Shown here in pieces: positions 8,177 through 17,027 of a stretch of 64,000 bases of DNA. Positions within the stretch are counted from its first letter, which is position 1, and each line of letters begins with the position of its first letter. Below the pieces are notes generated by a model. It was not told the DNA's origin. It ran no database searches and saw only the letters and a program-made list of their open reading frames with translations. The position numbers and the translations under genes are program-made. Source of the DNA: Serratia nevei (GTDB lineage Bacteria > Pseudomonadota > Gammaproteobacteria > Enterobacterales > Enterobacteriaceae); NCBI RefSeq assembly GCF_037948395.1, contig NZ_CP149940.1:2790001-2854000 (forward strand), written 5' to 3'.

Positions 8177-10243
8177 ATGAAAAACATCAGGTCAGGACTT
8201 ATCTGGCTGCTGGTGGCGTTGGTCGGCGCCTTCGCCTTCGCCATGCTGGCGCTCAGCCGCGGCGAACACGTCAACGCCGTCTGGCTGGTGGTCGCCGCCG
8301 TCGCCTGCTACAGCATCGCCTACCGCTTCTACAGCCGGTTCATTGCCGACAAGGTCTTTGAACTGGACGACCGCCGTCTGACCCCGGCAGAACGCCACAA
8401 CGACGGCCTGGACTACGTGCCCACCAACAAATGGGTGCTGTTCGGCCACCACTTCGCCGCCATCGCCGGCGCCGGGCCGCTGGTGGGGCCGATTCTGGCC
8501 GCGCAGATGGGCTTCCTGCCGGGAACCATCTGGATCCTGGTCGGCGTTATGCTGGCCGGCGCGGTGCAGGATTTCCTGGTGCTGTTCATCTCCACACGCC
8601 GCGACGGACGTTCGCTGGGGGAAATGGCCAAGCAAGAGCTGGGCGCATTCGCCGGGGTGATCACCATGCTCGGCGCGCTGGGGGTGATGATCATCATCCT
8701 GTCGGCGCTGGCGCTGGTGGTGGTAAAAGCCTTGGCCGACAGCCCGTGGGGGCTGTTCACCATCGCCGCCACCATCCCGATCGCCCTGTTCATGGGCATC
8801 TACATGCGCTTTATCCGGCCGGGCAAGATCGCTGAAATCTCGGTGATCGGCTTCGTGCTGATGCTGCTGGCGATTATTTACGGCGGCAACGTGGCGCAAG
8901 ATCCTTACTGGGGGCCGTTCTTCACGCTGCACGGCACCACCCTGACCTGGGTGCTGGTGATCTACGGCTTCGTCGCTTCGGTGCTGCCGGTGTGGCTGCT
9001 GCTGGCACCGCGCGACTACCTTTCCACCTTTATGAAAATCGGCGTCATCATCGGCCTGGCCATCGGCATCGTCTTCGCCATGCCGGAGATGAAAATGCCG
9101 GCGGTCTCGCGCTTCATCGACGGCAGCGGCCCGGTGTTCGCCGGCGCCCTGTTCCCGTTCCTGTTCATCACCATCGCCTGCGGCGCCATTTCCGGCTTCC
9201 ACGCGCTGGTCTCCAGCGGCACCACGCCCAAGCTGGTGGAACGCGAAAGCCACATTCGCTTTATCGGTTACGGCGCCATGCTGATGGAGTCTTTCGTCGC
9301 CATCATGGCGTTGATCTGCGCCTCGGTACTGGATCCGGGCGTTTACTTCGCCATGAACTCACCGGCGGCGCTGATCGGCACCACGGTGGAAAATGCTTCG
9401 CAGGTCATTAACAGCTGGGGCTTTATCGTCACGCCGGAAACGCTGGCGCTGATCGCCAAAGAGGTAGGTGAGAACTCCATCCTGTCGCGCGCCGGCGGTG
9501 CCCCAACCTTCGCCGTGGGCATGGCGCACATCATCAGCGAGGTGTTCAACAGCCGGGCGATGATGGCCTTCTGGTACCACTTCGCCATTCTGTTCGAAGC
9601 GCTGTTCATCCTGACCGCCGTCGACGCCGGTACCCGCGCCTGCCGCTTTATGGTGCAGGATCTGGTGGGCGTGGCGGTGCCGCAGCTGGCTAACAACCGT
9701 TCCTGGTTCGGCAATCTGGCGGGCACCACGGTGGCGGTAGCCGGCTGGGGCTTCTTCGTGTATCAAGGCGTGGTCGATCCGCTCGGCGGCATCAATACCC
9801 TGTGGCCGCTGTTCGGCATCGGCAACCAGATGCTGGCATCGATGGCGCTGATCCTCGGCACCGTGGTGCTGTTCAAGATGAAAAAACAGCGTTACGCCTG
9901 GGTTACCATCCTGCCGACCGCCTGGCTGTTCGTGACCTCCATGACCGCCGGCTGGCAAAAAATCTTCCACGAGAAACCGAGCATCGGTTTCCTGGCGCAG
10001 GCGAAGAAATTCTCCACCGGCATTGAGCAAGGCACGATCATTGCGCCGGCCAAATCGCTGAAAGACATGGAGACCATCGTGTTCAGCAACCAAATCAACG
10101 CCGCGCTGTGCGGGTTCTTTATGCTGGTGGCGGTAACCATGCTGATCGCCGCCTTCTTCGCGATCCGCCGGGCGCTGCGTGCCGAACAGCCGACGGCGCA
10201 TGAGGTGAGCGCCGCGCTTAGGGAAGAAACCGGCCGCAGCTAA
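8177..10243 (+). CDS. CstA/BtsT-family carbon-starvation carrier, probable pyruvate/peptide transporter
   Basis: 688-residue polytopic inner-membrane protein of the carbon-starvation family. It has the family's signature stretches NDGLDYVPTNKWVLFGHHFA, AIAGAGPLVGPILAAQMG, FITIACGAISGFHALVSSGT and GGINTLWPLFGIGNQM. The best-studied members are E. coli BtsT, a pyruvate:H+ symporter, and CstA, also implicated in pyruvate and peptide uptake. The sequence looks about equally related to both, so I give no symbol. AAGGAG sits 8 bases before the ATG. It is monocistronic with a strong terminator. A pyruvate-type carrier beside a glycyl-radical enzyme cluster and an aldolase is suggestive but not proof of shared metabolism. 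BtsT is controlled by a two-component system in E. coli; none is encoded here. Confidence 0.88.
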   Translation: MKNIRSGLIWLLVALVGAFAFAMLALSRGEHVNAVWLVVAAVACYSIAYRFYSRFIADKVFELDDRRLTPAERHNDGLDYVPTNKWVLFGHHFAAIAGAGPLVGPILAAQMGFLPGTIWILVGVMLAGAVQDFLVLFISTRRDGRSLGEMAKQELGAFAGVITMLGALGVMIIILSALALVVVKALADSPWGLFTIAATIPIALFMGIYMRFIRPGKIAEISVIGFVLMLLAIIYGGNVAQDPYWGPFFTLHGTTLTWVLVIYGFVASVLPVWLLLAPRDYLSTFMKIGVIIGLAIGIVFAMPEMKMPAVSRFIDGSGPVFAGALFPFLFITIACGAISGFHALVSSGTTPKLVERESHIRFIGYGAMLMESFVAIMALICASVLDPGVYFAMNSPAALIGTTVENASQVINSWGFIVTPETLALIAKEVGENSILSRAGGAPTFAVGMAHIISEVFNSRAMMAFWYHFAILFEALFILTAVDAGTRACRFMVQDLVGVAVPQLANNRSWFGNLAGTTVAVAGWGFFVYQGVVDPLGGINTLWPLFGIGNQMLASMALILGTVVLFKMKKQRYAWVTILPTAWLFVTSMTAGWQKIFHEKPSIGFLAQAKKFSTGIEQGTIIAPAKSLKDMETIVFSNQINAALCGFFMLVAVTMLIAAFFAIRRALRAEQPTAHEVSAALREETGRS

Positions 10244-10263
10244 GCGTTTCAGTCATCCAGCAA

Positions 10264-10285
10264 GGGCGCCGCGGCGCCCTTTTTA
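10264..10285 (+). terminator. Rho-independent terminator after the CstA-family gene
   Basis: GGGCGCC-GC-GGCGCCC hairpin followed by six T, 20 bases after the stop codon. Confidence 0.88.
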
Positions 10286-10296
10286 CTGGCCAGGCT

Positions 10297-10962
10297 TTAA
10301 CCCAGCAGCGTGGAGCCGAAAGCCCCCTGCCAATCCTGCTCGAACTTCTCGACCGCGGCCTGCACCGCTGGCGCGCTGAGGAACTGCTCCGCCACATCCA
10401 CCGGCAGCGTGATGGCCTGGCAGCCCGCCAGCAGGCATTCCAGCGCCTGGCGCGGCGTTTTAAAGCTGGCGGCCAGCACCTGCGCCGACGGCGCGTGCAG
10501 GCTCAGCAGCTGCTGCAGCTCGTGCACCATTTCGATACCGTCGCCGCCCTGCGCATCTACCCGATTGACGTAAGGCGCCACATATTCCGCCCCGGCCAAG
10601 GCCGCCAGCAGCCCCTGCCCGGCGCCGTATACCGCCGTGCCCAGCGTTGGAATGGACATCGTTTTAAGCTTCTTGATCGCAGCCAGCCCCTCGGCGGTTG
10701 CCGGGATCTTCACCACCAGCCCCGGTACGCGCTGGCTGAGCAGCGCCGCCTCCGCCACCATGCGCTCGGCATCGGCCGCCATCACCTGCGCGAACAGCTT
10801 GCCGGTGCCGCCGAGGGCGTCGCGCAGCGCAGGCAGCACTTCCCAGATCGGCTTGCCTTCCTTCGCCACGATGCTCGGGTTGGTGGTGACGCCGTGCAGC
10901 GGCAGAATGCGCGCCAGGCGTTTTACCGCAGTCACATCGGCGGTATCGAGATAAAGCTCCAT
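10297..10962 (-). CDS. fsaA: Fructose-6-phosphate aldolase
   Basis: 221 residues, transaldolase-like TIM barrel. It reversibly cleaves fructose 6-phosphate to dihydroxyacetone and glyceraldehyde 3-phosphate. With the start at 10962 (AGGAG six bases upstream; the upstream in-frame ATG at 10980 would place the ribosome-binding site inside the gene) the catalytic lysine falls at K85 ([10 protein letters not shown]). The family residues Q59 and Y131 also fall at the E. coli FsaA positions. It is divergent from the glycyl-radical activase gene (149 bp between starts). E. coli fsaA likewise lies beside the orthologous ybiWY pair, so the association is conserved although the chromosomal site is different. 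Cytoplasmic. Confidence 0.93.
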   Translation of the reverse strand: MELYLDTADVTAVKRLARILPLHGVTTNPSIVAKEGKPIWEVLPALRDALGGTGKLFAQVMAADAERMVAEAALLSQRVPGLVVKIPATAEGLAAIKKLKTMSIPTLGTAVYGAGQGLLAALAGAEYVAPYVNRVDAQGGDGIEMVHELQQLLSLHAPSAQVLAASFKTPRQALECLLAGCQAITLPVDVAEQFLSAPAVQAAVEKFEQDWQGAFGSTLLG

Positions 10963-11054
10963 CACGGACTCCTGTGTCATGTTCTGTGGGCGGATTCAAA
11001 CTCTGATCATCATAGGGCAAAAACCCTGTCAACTTTTGACCAAAATCAATTCAA

Positions 11055-11085
11055 CTTTCATTCGAAACATCTTTAATGGCGAAAG
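11055..11085. promoter_or_regulatory. Possible DeoR-family operator between fsaA and the glycyl-radical genes
   Basis: An A+T-rich stretch carries CTTTCATTCGAAA (11055-11067) and CGAAAG (11080-11085). Repeated TTTC/GAAA elements of this kind are typical of DeoR/GlpR/AgaR binding sites. It lies between two divergent units and the nearest regulator is the DeoR-family gene at 14499. Assignment is by pattern only. Confidence 0.35.
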
Positions 11086-11111
11086 ATTCAGCAACGCCAA
11101 ACGGGTGACTC

Positions 11112-12011
11112 ATGTTCTTCAATCTGCAGCGCTACTCGACCCATGATGGCCCTGGCATCCGCAGCGTGGTCTTTTTAAAAGGGTGCCCGCTGAGCTGCCG
11201 CTGGTGTCAGAACCCGGAAAGCCGCTCGCGCCACGCGGATCTGCTGTTTGACGAGCGCCTGTGCCTGAGCGGCTGTACGCTGTGCACCGAGCGCTGCCCG
11301 CAAGGCCTGCGGCGTGACGAGGGAGCATTGACGCTGCGGCGCGACGTCATCAGCAAAGACGACTATGCGGCGCTGGCCGCCGCCTGCCCGACCGGCGCGC
11401 TCAGCCTGTGCGGCAGCGCGGTCAACCCCGACGATATCATGGCCGAGGTGATGCGGGATAAGCCTTTCTACCTGCGCAGCGGCGGCGGTTTAACGCTGTC
11501 CGGCGGCGAACCCTTTATGCAGCCGGAAATCGCGGCGGAGCTGCTGCGGCGCGGCCGGGAAGCCGGCATCCACACCGCCGTCGAATCCTGTCTGCACGTT
11601 CCCTGGCGCTACATCGCCCCTTCGTTGCCCTGGCTGGATCTGCTGTTGGCCGATCTCAAACACACCGATGAAGCGCGTTTTAAAACCTGGACCGGCGGCT
11701 CCGCCCGTCGGGTGATGAACAATTTTCGTCGTCTGGCGGCGCACGGCGTGCCAATGACCGTGCGCGTGCCGCTGATCCCCGATTTCAACGCCGATCGGCA
11801 CTCTGTCCGCGCGATTGTCGACTTCGCCGTCGACGAGATCGGCGTATCGGAGATCCATTTTCTGCCGTACCACACGCTGGGCATCAACAAGTATCACCTG
11901 CTCGGCGAGCCCTACCGCGCCGCCCGCACGCCGCTGGACGCGCCCGATCTGCTGGCCTTCGCCGAAGCGTACGCCGGCGCCAAAGGCCTGACCGCCATTT
12001 TGCGAGGATAA
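11112..12011 (+). CDS. Glycyl-radical-enzyme activating enzyme (radical SAM), YbiY/PflE type
   Basis: 299 residues. It transfers a hydrogen atom to generate the glycyl radical on its partner enzyme. Radical-SAM cluster: C25-x3-C29-x2-C32 ([16 protein letters not shown]). A ferredoxin-like insert with further cysteines ([15 protein letters not shown] and a later [11 protein letters not shown]) sits at about 55-105, as in the larger activases and unlike PflA of about 245 residues. The [14 protein letters not shown] stretch is the SAM-binding GGE region. The partner gene starts 4 bases after the stop, so the two are co-transcribed. Oxygen-sensitive, so probably used anaerobically. The upstream gap has a DeoR-like repeat. 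Confidence 0.92.
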   Translation: MFFNLQRYSTHDGPGIRSVVFLKGCPLSCRWCQNPESRSRHADLLFDERLCLSGCTLCTERCPQGLRRDEGALTLRRDVISKDDYAALAAACPTGALSLCGSAVNPDDIMAEVMRDKPFYLRSGGGLTLSGGEPFMQPEIAAELLRRGREAGIHTAVESCLHVPWRYIAPSLPWLDLLLADLKHTDEARFKTWTGGSARRVMNNFRRLAAHGVPMTVRVPLIPDFNADRHSVRAIVDFAVDEIGVSEIHFLPYHTLGINKYHLLGEPYRAARTPLDAPDLLAFAEAYAGAKGLTAILRG

Positions 12012-12015
12012 CGCC

Positions 12016-14448
12016 ATGACCACATTGGATTTGACCACCCTCAGCGCCCGTATTCAGGCGCATAAGAACGCGCTGATCCACATCGTCAAACCGCCGGTGT
12101 GCACCGAACGCGCGCAGCACTATACCGAAGCCTATCAACAGCATCAGGATCGGCCGCTGCCGGTGCGCCGTGCGCTGGCGCTGGCCAACCACCTGGCGAA
12201 GCGCAGTATCTGGATCGCCAACGACGAGCTGATCATCGGCAACCAGGCCAGTGAGCTGCGCGCCGCGCCGATCTTCCCCGAATACACCGTCGGCTGGATA
12301 GAAAACGAGATCGACCAGTTGGCCGACCGGCCGGGCGCCGGCTTCTCGGTCAGCGAAGAGAACAAGGCGATTTTGCACCGTCTTTGCCCCTGGTGGCGCG
12401 GCCAAACGGTGCAGGATCGCTGCTACGGCATGTTTACCGACGAACAGAAGGCGCTGCTGGCCACCGGCATCATCAAGGCCGAGGGCAACATGACCTCCGG
12501 CGACGCCCACCTGGCGGTCAACTTCCCGCTGCTGCTGGCGCTAGGCCTCGACGGCCTGCGTGAAAAGGTGAACGCGCGCCGCAGCCGCCTGCACCTGACC
12601 GAATGGGAAGATCTGCACAAAGCGCAGTTTCTCAACGCCATCGACATCGTACTGGCGGCGCTGAGCGAGCACATCCTGCGCTTCGCTCGCCTGGCGCGCG
12701 ACATGGCGCAACGCGAAACCCGCGACTGGCGGCGCACCGAGCTGCTGGCTATCGCAGACAACTGCGATCTGATCGCCCATCGCCCGCCGCGGACCTTCTG
12801 GCAGGCGCTGCAGCTGTGCTATTTCATCCAGCTGACGTTGCAGATCGAATCCAACGGCCATTCGGTTTCCTTTGGTCGTCTCGACCAATATCTCTATCCC
12901 TGGTATCGGCGCGACGTCGAGCTGGAGCAAAACCTGGCGCGGGAAGACGCCATCGAGCTGCTGCACAGCTGCTGGCTGAAGCTGCTGGAGGTCAACAAGA
13001 TCCGCTCCGGCTCGCACTCCAAGGCCTCCGCCGGCAGCCCGCTGTACCAAAACGTCACCATCGGCGGCCAAAAACTGATCGACGGCCGGCCGTGCGACGC
13101 GGTCAACCCGCTGTCCTACGCCATTCTCGAATCCTGCGGCCGCCTGCGCTCCACCCAACCCAACCTCAGCGTACGTTACCACGCCGGAATGAGCGCCGAC
13201 TTCCTCGACGCCTGCGTGCAGGTGATCCGCTGCGGCTTCGGCATGCCGGCGTTCAACAACGACGAAATCGTCATTCCCGAGTTCATCAAACTGGGGGTTG
13301 AGCCGCAGGATGCCTACGACTATGCCGCCATCGGCTGCATCGAGACCGCCGTCGGCGGCAAATGGGGCTATCGCTGCACCGGCATGAGCTTCATCAACTT
13401 CGCCCGCGTGCTGCTGGCGGCGCTGGAACAGGGCCGCGACGCCACCTCCGGGCAGATTTTCCTGCCGCAGGAACAGGCGCTATCCAAAGGGAACTTCGCC
13501 GATTTCGAGCAGGTGATGGCAGCGTGGAATCGGCAAATCCGTTACTACACGCGCAAGTCAATTGAGATCGAATGCGTGGTGGACAGCGTGCTGGAGGAGA
13601 ACGCCCACGATATCCTCTGTTCCGCGCTGGTGGACGACTGCATCGAACGCGGCAAAAGCATCAAGCAAGGCGGCGCCAAGTACGACTGGGTTTCCGGCCT
13701 GCAGGTCGGCATCGCCAACCTCGGCAACAGCCTGGCGGCGGTGCGCAAACTGGTGTTCGAGCAAGGGACAATCGGCCAGCAGCAGTTGGCGGCGGCGCTG
13801 GCCGACGACTTCGCCGGGTTGGATGGCGAACAGCTGCGCCAGCGGCTGCTCAACGCCGCGCCCAAATACGGCAACGACGTGGACGACGTCGATCGGCTGC
13901 TGGTGCGCGCCTACCAAACCTACATCGAGGAACTGAAGCAGTATCGCAACACCCGCTTCGGCCGCGGGCCGATCGGCGGCGGCTACTACGCCGGTACGTC
14001 GTCTATCTCAGCCAACGTGCCCTTCGGCGCCGCCACCTTGGCGACCCCGGATGGCCGTAAGGCGCACCAGCCGCTGGCGGAAGGCGCCAGCCCGGCGTCC
14101 GGCACCGACCACCTGGGGCCGACGGCGGTGTTCAATTCGCTCGCCAAGCTACCTACCGAAGCGATCCTCGGCGGCGTGTTGCTCAACCAAAAGCTGAACC
14201 CGACGACGCTGGACAACCCACGCGATCGGGAAAAGCTGATGCTGATGTTGCGCACCTTCTTCGAGAGCTATCGCGGCTGGCATGTGCAGTACAACATCGT
14301 GTCGCGCGAAACGCTGCTGGCAGCGAAGCAACACCCTGACCAATATCGTGATTTAGTGGTTCGCGTAGCTGGCTATTCCGCCTTCTTTACCGCATTATCC
14401 CCTGAGGCGCAGGATGATATTATTGCGCGCACAGAACATACTCTTTAA
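12016..14448 (+). CDS. Glycyl-radical enzyme, YbiW/PflF family (PFL/glycerol-dehydratase-like)
   Basis: 810 residues, the length of E. coli YbiW (PflF) and highly similar to it as remembered. The active-site thiyl cysteine is C441 (AAIGCIETAVGGKWGY). The glycyl-radical glycine is G786 (VRVAGYSAFF), 25 residues from the end. The reaction is unknown: YbiW-like enzymes lack a proven substrate. A single Cys, rather than the Cys-Cys pair of pyruvate formate-lyase, argues for a dehydratase, lyase or eliminase rather than formate C-acetylation. GAGGA precedes the ATG. It is co-transcribed with its activase; the divergent aldolase FsaA makes a three-carbon or dihydroxyacetone-linked pathway plausible, by inference only. 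Confidence 0.9.
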   Translation: MTTLDLTTLSARIQAHKNALIHIVKPPVCTERAQHYTEAYQQHQDRPLPVRRALALANHLAKRSIWIANDELIIGNQASELRAAPIFPEYTVGWIENEIDQLADRPGAGFSVSEENKAILHRLCPWWRGQTVQDRCYGMFTDEQKALLATGIIKAEGNMTSGDAHLAVNFPLLLALGLDGLREKVNARRSRLHLTEWEDLHKAQFLNAIDIVLAALSEHILRFARLARDMAQRETRDWRRTELLAIADNCDLIAHRPPRTFWQALQLCYFIQLTLQIESNGHSVSFGRLDQYLYPWYRRDVELEQNLAREDAIELLHSCWLKLLEVNKIRSGSHSKASAGSPLYQNVTIGGQKLIDGRPCDAVNPLSYAILESCGRLRSTQPNLSVRYHAGMSADFLDACVQVIRCGFGMPAFNNDEIVIPEFIKLGVEPQDAYDYAAIGCIETAVGGKWGYRCTGMSFINFARVLLAALEQGRDATSGQIFLPQEQALSKGNFADFEQVMAAWNRQIRYYTRKSIEIECVVDSVLEENAHDILCSALVDDCIERGKSIKQGGAKYDWVSGLQVGIANLGNSLAAVRKLVFEQGTIGQQQLAAALADDFAGLDGEQLRQRLLNAAPKYGNDVDDVDRLLVRAYQTYIEELKQYRNTRFGRGPIGGGYYAGTSSISANVPFGAATLATPDGRKAHQPLAEGASPASGTDHLGPTAVFNSLAKLPTEAILGGVLLNQKLNPTTLDNPRDREKLMLMLRTFFESYRGWHVQYNIVSRETLLAAKQHPDQYRDLVVRVAGYSAFFTALSPEAQDDIIARTEHTL

Positions 14449-14462
14449 ACCTTTGACTCTTA

Positions 14463-14484
14463 GCGGCCGCACCTTGGCGGCCGC
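14463..14484 (+). terminator. GC-rich hairpin after the glycyl-radical gene
   Basis: Two copies of the self-complementary octamer GCGGCCGC six bases apart (14463-14470, 14477-14484) form an 8-bp stem. There is no T tract, so it may attenuate rather than fully terminate transcription into the DeoR-family gene that starts 15 bases later. Confidence 0.45.
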
Positions 14485-14498
14485 ATCATCAGGCCGAT

Positions 14499-15245
14499 AT
14501 GAATTTACGACAACAGACCATATTGCAGTTGGTTAACGATCGCCGGCGGATCAGCGTCAATGAGCTGGCGCGCGCCTCGGGCGTCTCGGAAGTCACCATC
14601 CGGCAAGATCTCAACCTGCTGGAAAAGCGCAGTTATCTGAAGCGAGTACATGGCTCCGCCGTGGCGCTGGAGAGCGACGACGTCGACGCCCGCATGATGT
14701 CCAACTTCACTCTCAAGCAGCGGCTGGCGCAGTACGCCGCCGCGCAGGTCAACGACGGCGAGACGATCTTCATCGAGAGCGGCAGCGCCAACGCCCTGCT
14801 GGCACGCTACATCGCCGAACGCAAGCGCATTACGCTGATCACCGTCAGCCATTACATCGCCAACCTGCTGAAAGAAACCGACTGCGACGTGATTGTGCTG
14901 GGCGGCATGTACCAGAAGAAAAGCGAGACCGTGGTCGGCCCACTCACGCGGCTGTGCATTCAGCAGGTGCATTTCAACAAGGCGTTTATCGGCATTGACG
15001 GCTTTCAGGCCGAAACCGGCTTTACCGGCCGCGACATGATGCGCGCCGACGTGGTCAGCGCAGTGCTGGCCAAGGGCGTGGAGAATATCGTGCTAACGGA
15101 CTCCAGCAAATTCGGCCAGATCCAGCCCAACCCGCTGGCGCAGCCGGGCCAGATCAGCCGGGTGATCACCGATTCGCGTTTGGCGCTCGAGTATCAGCAT
15201 CAGCTGAAACGCCAGGGCATACAGGTGGAGTTGGTCAACGACTAA
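14499..15245 (+). CDS. yciT: DeoR-family transcriptional regulator YciT
   Basis: 248 residues, closely matching E. coli YciT by memory ([31 protein letters not shown]). N-terminal DeoR helix-turn-helix at about 5-55 ([21 protein letters not shown]). C-terminal sugar-phosphate-isomerase-like sensor domain with [14 protein letters not shown] and [15 protein letters not shown], which in this family binds a phosphorylated sugar. It lies 50 bp after the glycyl-radical gene in the same direction, and the osmB-yciH-pyrF side is as in E. coli. The sensor type and the aldolase and glycyl-radical neighbours suggest it regulates them; that is inference. Confidence 0.9.
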   Translation: MNLRQQTILQLVNDRRRISVNELARASGVSEVTIRQDLNLLEKRSYLKRVHGSAVALESDDVDARMMSNFTLKQRLAQYAAAQVNDGETIFIESGSANALLARYIAERKRITLITVSHYIANLLKETDCDVIVLGGMYQKKSETVVGPLTRLCIQQVHFNKAFIGIDGFQAETGFTGRDMMRADVVSAVLAKGVENIVLTDSSKFGQIQPNPLAQPGQISRVITDSRLALEYQHQLKRQGIQVELVND

Positions 15246-15452
15246 CGCGGGCCCCCATCATACCAAGCGCGCCGCGCGGGCCACGCCGCGCGCCTTTCCC
15301 CCTGCGCAGCGGGATTTTAAGACTATTTACCTGTTTATCCTTCCCGAGAAACCTATACTCAGTTTCGGCAACTTTTGGGTCGTAACTTGCTAATTATTCG
15401 GCTTTTAACAAAAAATGCCATTTTTTATATCGATACTGTATGGGAACCAACG

Positions 15453-15483
15453 GCAGGCCTGATTTATGGTTAACGCCTATACT
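15453..15483 (+). promoter_or_regulatory. Probable sigma-S-type promoter of osmB
   Basis: CTATACT at 15477-15483 (context GCCTATACTTATAGGG) matches the extended -10 element favoured by RpoS. The -35 region at about 15453-15459 is poor, as usual for such promoters. E. coli osmB is known to be RpoS-dependent and osmotically induced. A second CCTATACTC at 15351-15359 could be a distal promoter. Confidence 0.5.
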
Positions 15484-15525
15484 TATAGGGCACTTCCATA
15501 TAGCCAATGCTAAGGAGAAGTCATT

Positions 15526-15744
15526 ATGATGATTATCAATAAACGTTTCGCCACCGCCGCTCTGGCACTGACTCTGGCGTTTTCACTCAGCGCCTGTTCC
15601 AACATGTCCAAACGCGATCGCAACACCGCAATCGGTGCCGGTGCCGGTGCAGTCGGCGGTGCAGTGCTGACCAACGGCAGCGCGTTGGGCACGCTGGGTG
15701 GGGCTGCGGTGGGGGGCATTATCGGTCACCAGGTTGGCAAATAA
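15526..15744 (+). CDS. osmB: Osmotically inducible lipoprotein OsmB
   Basis: 72 residues, the same length as E. coli OsmB. Signal sequence with lipobox LSAC gives a lipidated Cys at residue 24. The mature part is a glycine zipper (GAGAGAVGGAVLTNGSALGTLGGAAVGGIIGHQVG), a membrane-associating glycine-rich repeat. AAGGAG lies 8 bases before the ATG at 15526. It sits between yciT and yciH as in E. coli. An outer-membrane lipoprotein induced by osmotic and stationary-phase stress; its molecular role is unknown. Confidence 0.95.
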   Translation: MMIINKRFATAALALTLAFSLSACSNMSKRDRNTAIGAGAGAVGGAVLTNGSALGTLGGAAVGGIIGHQVGK

Positions 15745-15775
15745 CCTGACCGAGCGTCCTCGGCCAACAGGCTGG

Positions 15776-15796
15776 CAAAAGCGCCTCGGCGCTTTG
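15776..15796 (+). terminator. Probable osmB terminator
   Basis: AAAGCG-CCTCGG-CGCTTT hairpin 34 bases after the osmB stop, with only a short T run. Moderate strength. Confidence 0.45.
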
Positions 15797-15895
15797 ACGT
15801 ATTAACCAGAATAACGATGATTTCAGGTCTGTTTTACTTTAAGTCTATGGTTCTTTTGCCGTTAACGGGCTAACCCCCGGCAGCAACAACCTCAA

Positions 15896-15926
15896 GCCAT
15901 GCCGCGGCATTGCACCGCGGCATGGC
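15896..15926 (-). terminator. Strong hairpin downstream of yciH
   Basis: Perfect 12-bp stem GCCATGCCGCGG / CCGCGGCATGGC with a 7-base loop, 8 bases beyond the yciH stop. No real T tract on either strand. It could stabilise the pyrF-yciH mRNA end or act as an imperfect terminator. Confidence 0.5.
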
Positions 15927-15934
15927 GATTCAGC

Positions 15935-16261
15935 TCAACCGCCCGCCAGTTTGACCTTCATGCCTTTGGCTTCCAGCAGCTGCTTGAGCAGATCGCGTTT
16001 ATCGCCCTGGATTTCGATGATCCCGTCTTTCACCGAACCGCCGCAGCCACATTTCTTCTTCAGCTCGGCCGCCAGTTTGTCGAGCGCAGCGTCATCCAGA
16101 TCGACACCGGCGATCAGGCACACGCCCTTCCCCTTGCGGCCGCTGGTTTGACGCTGGATGCGCACGATGCCGTCACCCTTGGCGCGTTGCGGTTTAACCT
16201 CTTCCTGCTTGATACGGCCGGTGTCCGTGGAATACACCAGGCGGCTGTTATCGTCATTCAT
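15935..16261 (-). CDS. yciH: YciH, SUI1/eIF1-like translation factor
   Basis: 108 residues with the eIF1/SUI1 fold (GVCLIAGVDLDDAALDKLAAELKKKCGCGG...). E. coli YciH discriminates against non-canonical initiation complexes and represses translation in stress. Start at 16261 (MNDDNSRLVYSTD, preceded by GAGGAA); a longer frame to 16342 runs back into pyrF and is not used. The C-terminal half has the conserved CGCGGSVKDG and IEIQGDKRDLL segments. The gene follows pyrF by 10 bases and is probably co-transcribed with it, the same order as in E. coli. Confidence 0.95.
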   Translation of the reverse strand: MNDDNSRLVYSTDTGRIKQEEVKPQRAKGDGIVRIQRQTSGRKGKGVCLIAGVDLDDAALDKLAAELKKKCGCGGSVKDGIIEIQGDKRDLLKQLLEAKGMKVKLAGG

Positions 16262-16271
16262 TGGCGGTTCC

Positions 16272-17027
16272 TCAGGCCAAAGAGGCGCGGATCGCGCGCA
16301 GCGTCGCGGCCGGATCGGCAGATTGGGTGATCGGACGCCCAATCACCATGTAGTCCACGCCGGCGGCCTGTGCCTGCACCGGCGTCATGATACGGCGCTG
16401 ATCGCCCGCTGCGCTGCCTTCAGGGCGGATCCCCGGCGTAACCAGCTGGAATGCCTGCCCGCAGGCCGCCTTCAGCCGCTGCGCTTCGTGTGCCGAACAC
16501 ACCACGCCGTCCAGCCCACAGTCGCGGGTCAGGCGCGCCAGGCGCTCGGCGTGTTCCGCCGGGCTGGCCTCGATGCCGATGCCGCGCAGGTCTTCCGCTT
16601 CCATGCTGGTGAGCACCGTCACGGCGATCAGAAGCGGCGCATCCGCCCCGAATGACGCCAGCGCTTCTTTAGCGGCGGTCATCATGCGCGCGCCGCCGCT
16701 GGCGTGGACGTTGACCATCCAAACGCCCAGCTCGGCCGCCGCCGCGACCGCATGCGCGGTGGTATTGGGAATATCGTGGAATTTCAGGTCAAGAAACACG
16801 TCGAAGCCACGCCCATGCAGATCGCGCACCAGCTGCGGCCCAAACAGCGTGAACATTTCTTTGCCCACTTTCAGCCGGCAGTCTTGCGGATCGATACGGT
16901 CGGCGAACGCCAGCGCAGCGTTCTTATCGGCGTAATCTAGCGCCACAACGATTGGAGATGATTTTAAGTCATTGTTATTAGCGTTATTTTCAGACTTCAT
17001 TTCTTCTACCTTCTCTAAAATAGACAT
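16272..17027 (-). CDS. pyrF: Orotidine 5'-phosphate decarboxylase
   Basis: Last step of UMP synthesis: OMP to UMP plus CO2. 251 residues from the ATG at 17027; a second in-frame ATG at 17000 gives 242 and has a better upstream GAAGG. E. coli PyrF is 245, so the start is unsettled. Catalytic Lys/Asp network in [11 protein letters not shown], plus [12 protein letters not shown] and the phosphate-binding VTPGIRP and VIGRPIT motifs. A TIM-barrel dimer in the cytosol. First gene of a pyrF-yciH unit. In E. coli it follows lapB directly; here about 1.1 kb with two + strand genes intervenes, so it must have its own promoter. Confidence 0.95.
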   Translation of the reverse strand: MSILEKVEEMKSENNANNNDLKSSPIVVALDYADKNAALAFADRIDPQDCRLKVGKEMFTLFGPQLVRDLHGRGFDVFLDLKFHDIPNTTAHAVAAAAELGVWMVNVHASGGARMMTAAKEALASFGADAPLLIAVTVLTSMEAEDLRGIGIEASPAEHAERLARLTRDCGLDGVVCSAHEAQRLKAACGQAFQLVTPGIRPEGSAAGDQRRIMTPVQAQAAGVDYMVIGRPITQSADPAATLRAIRASLA

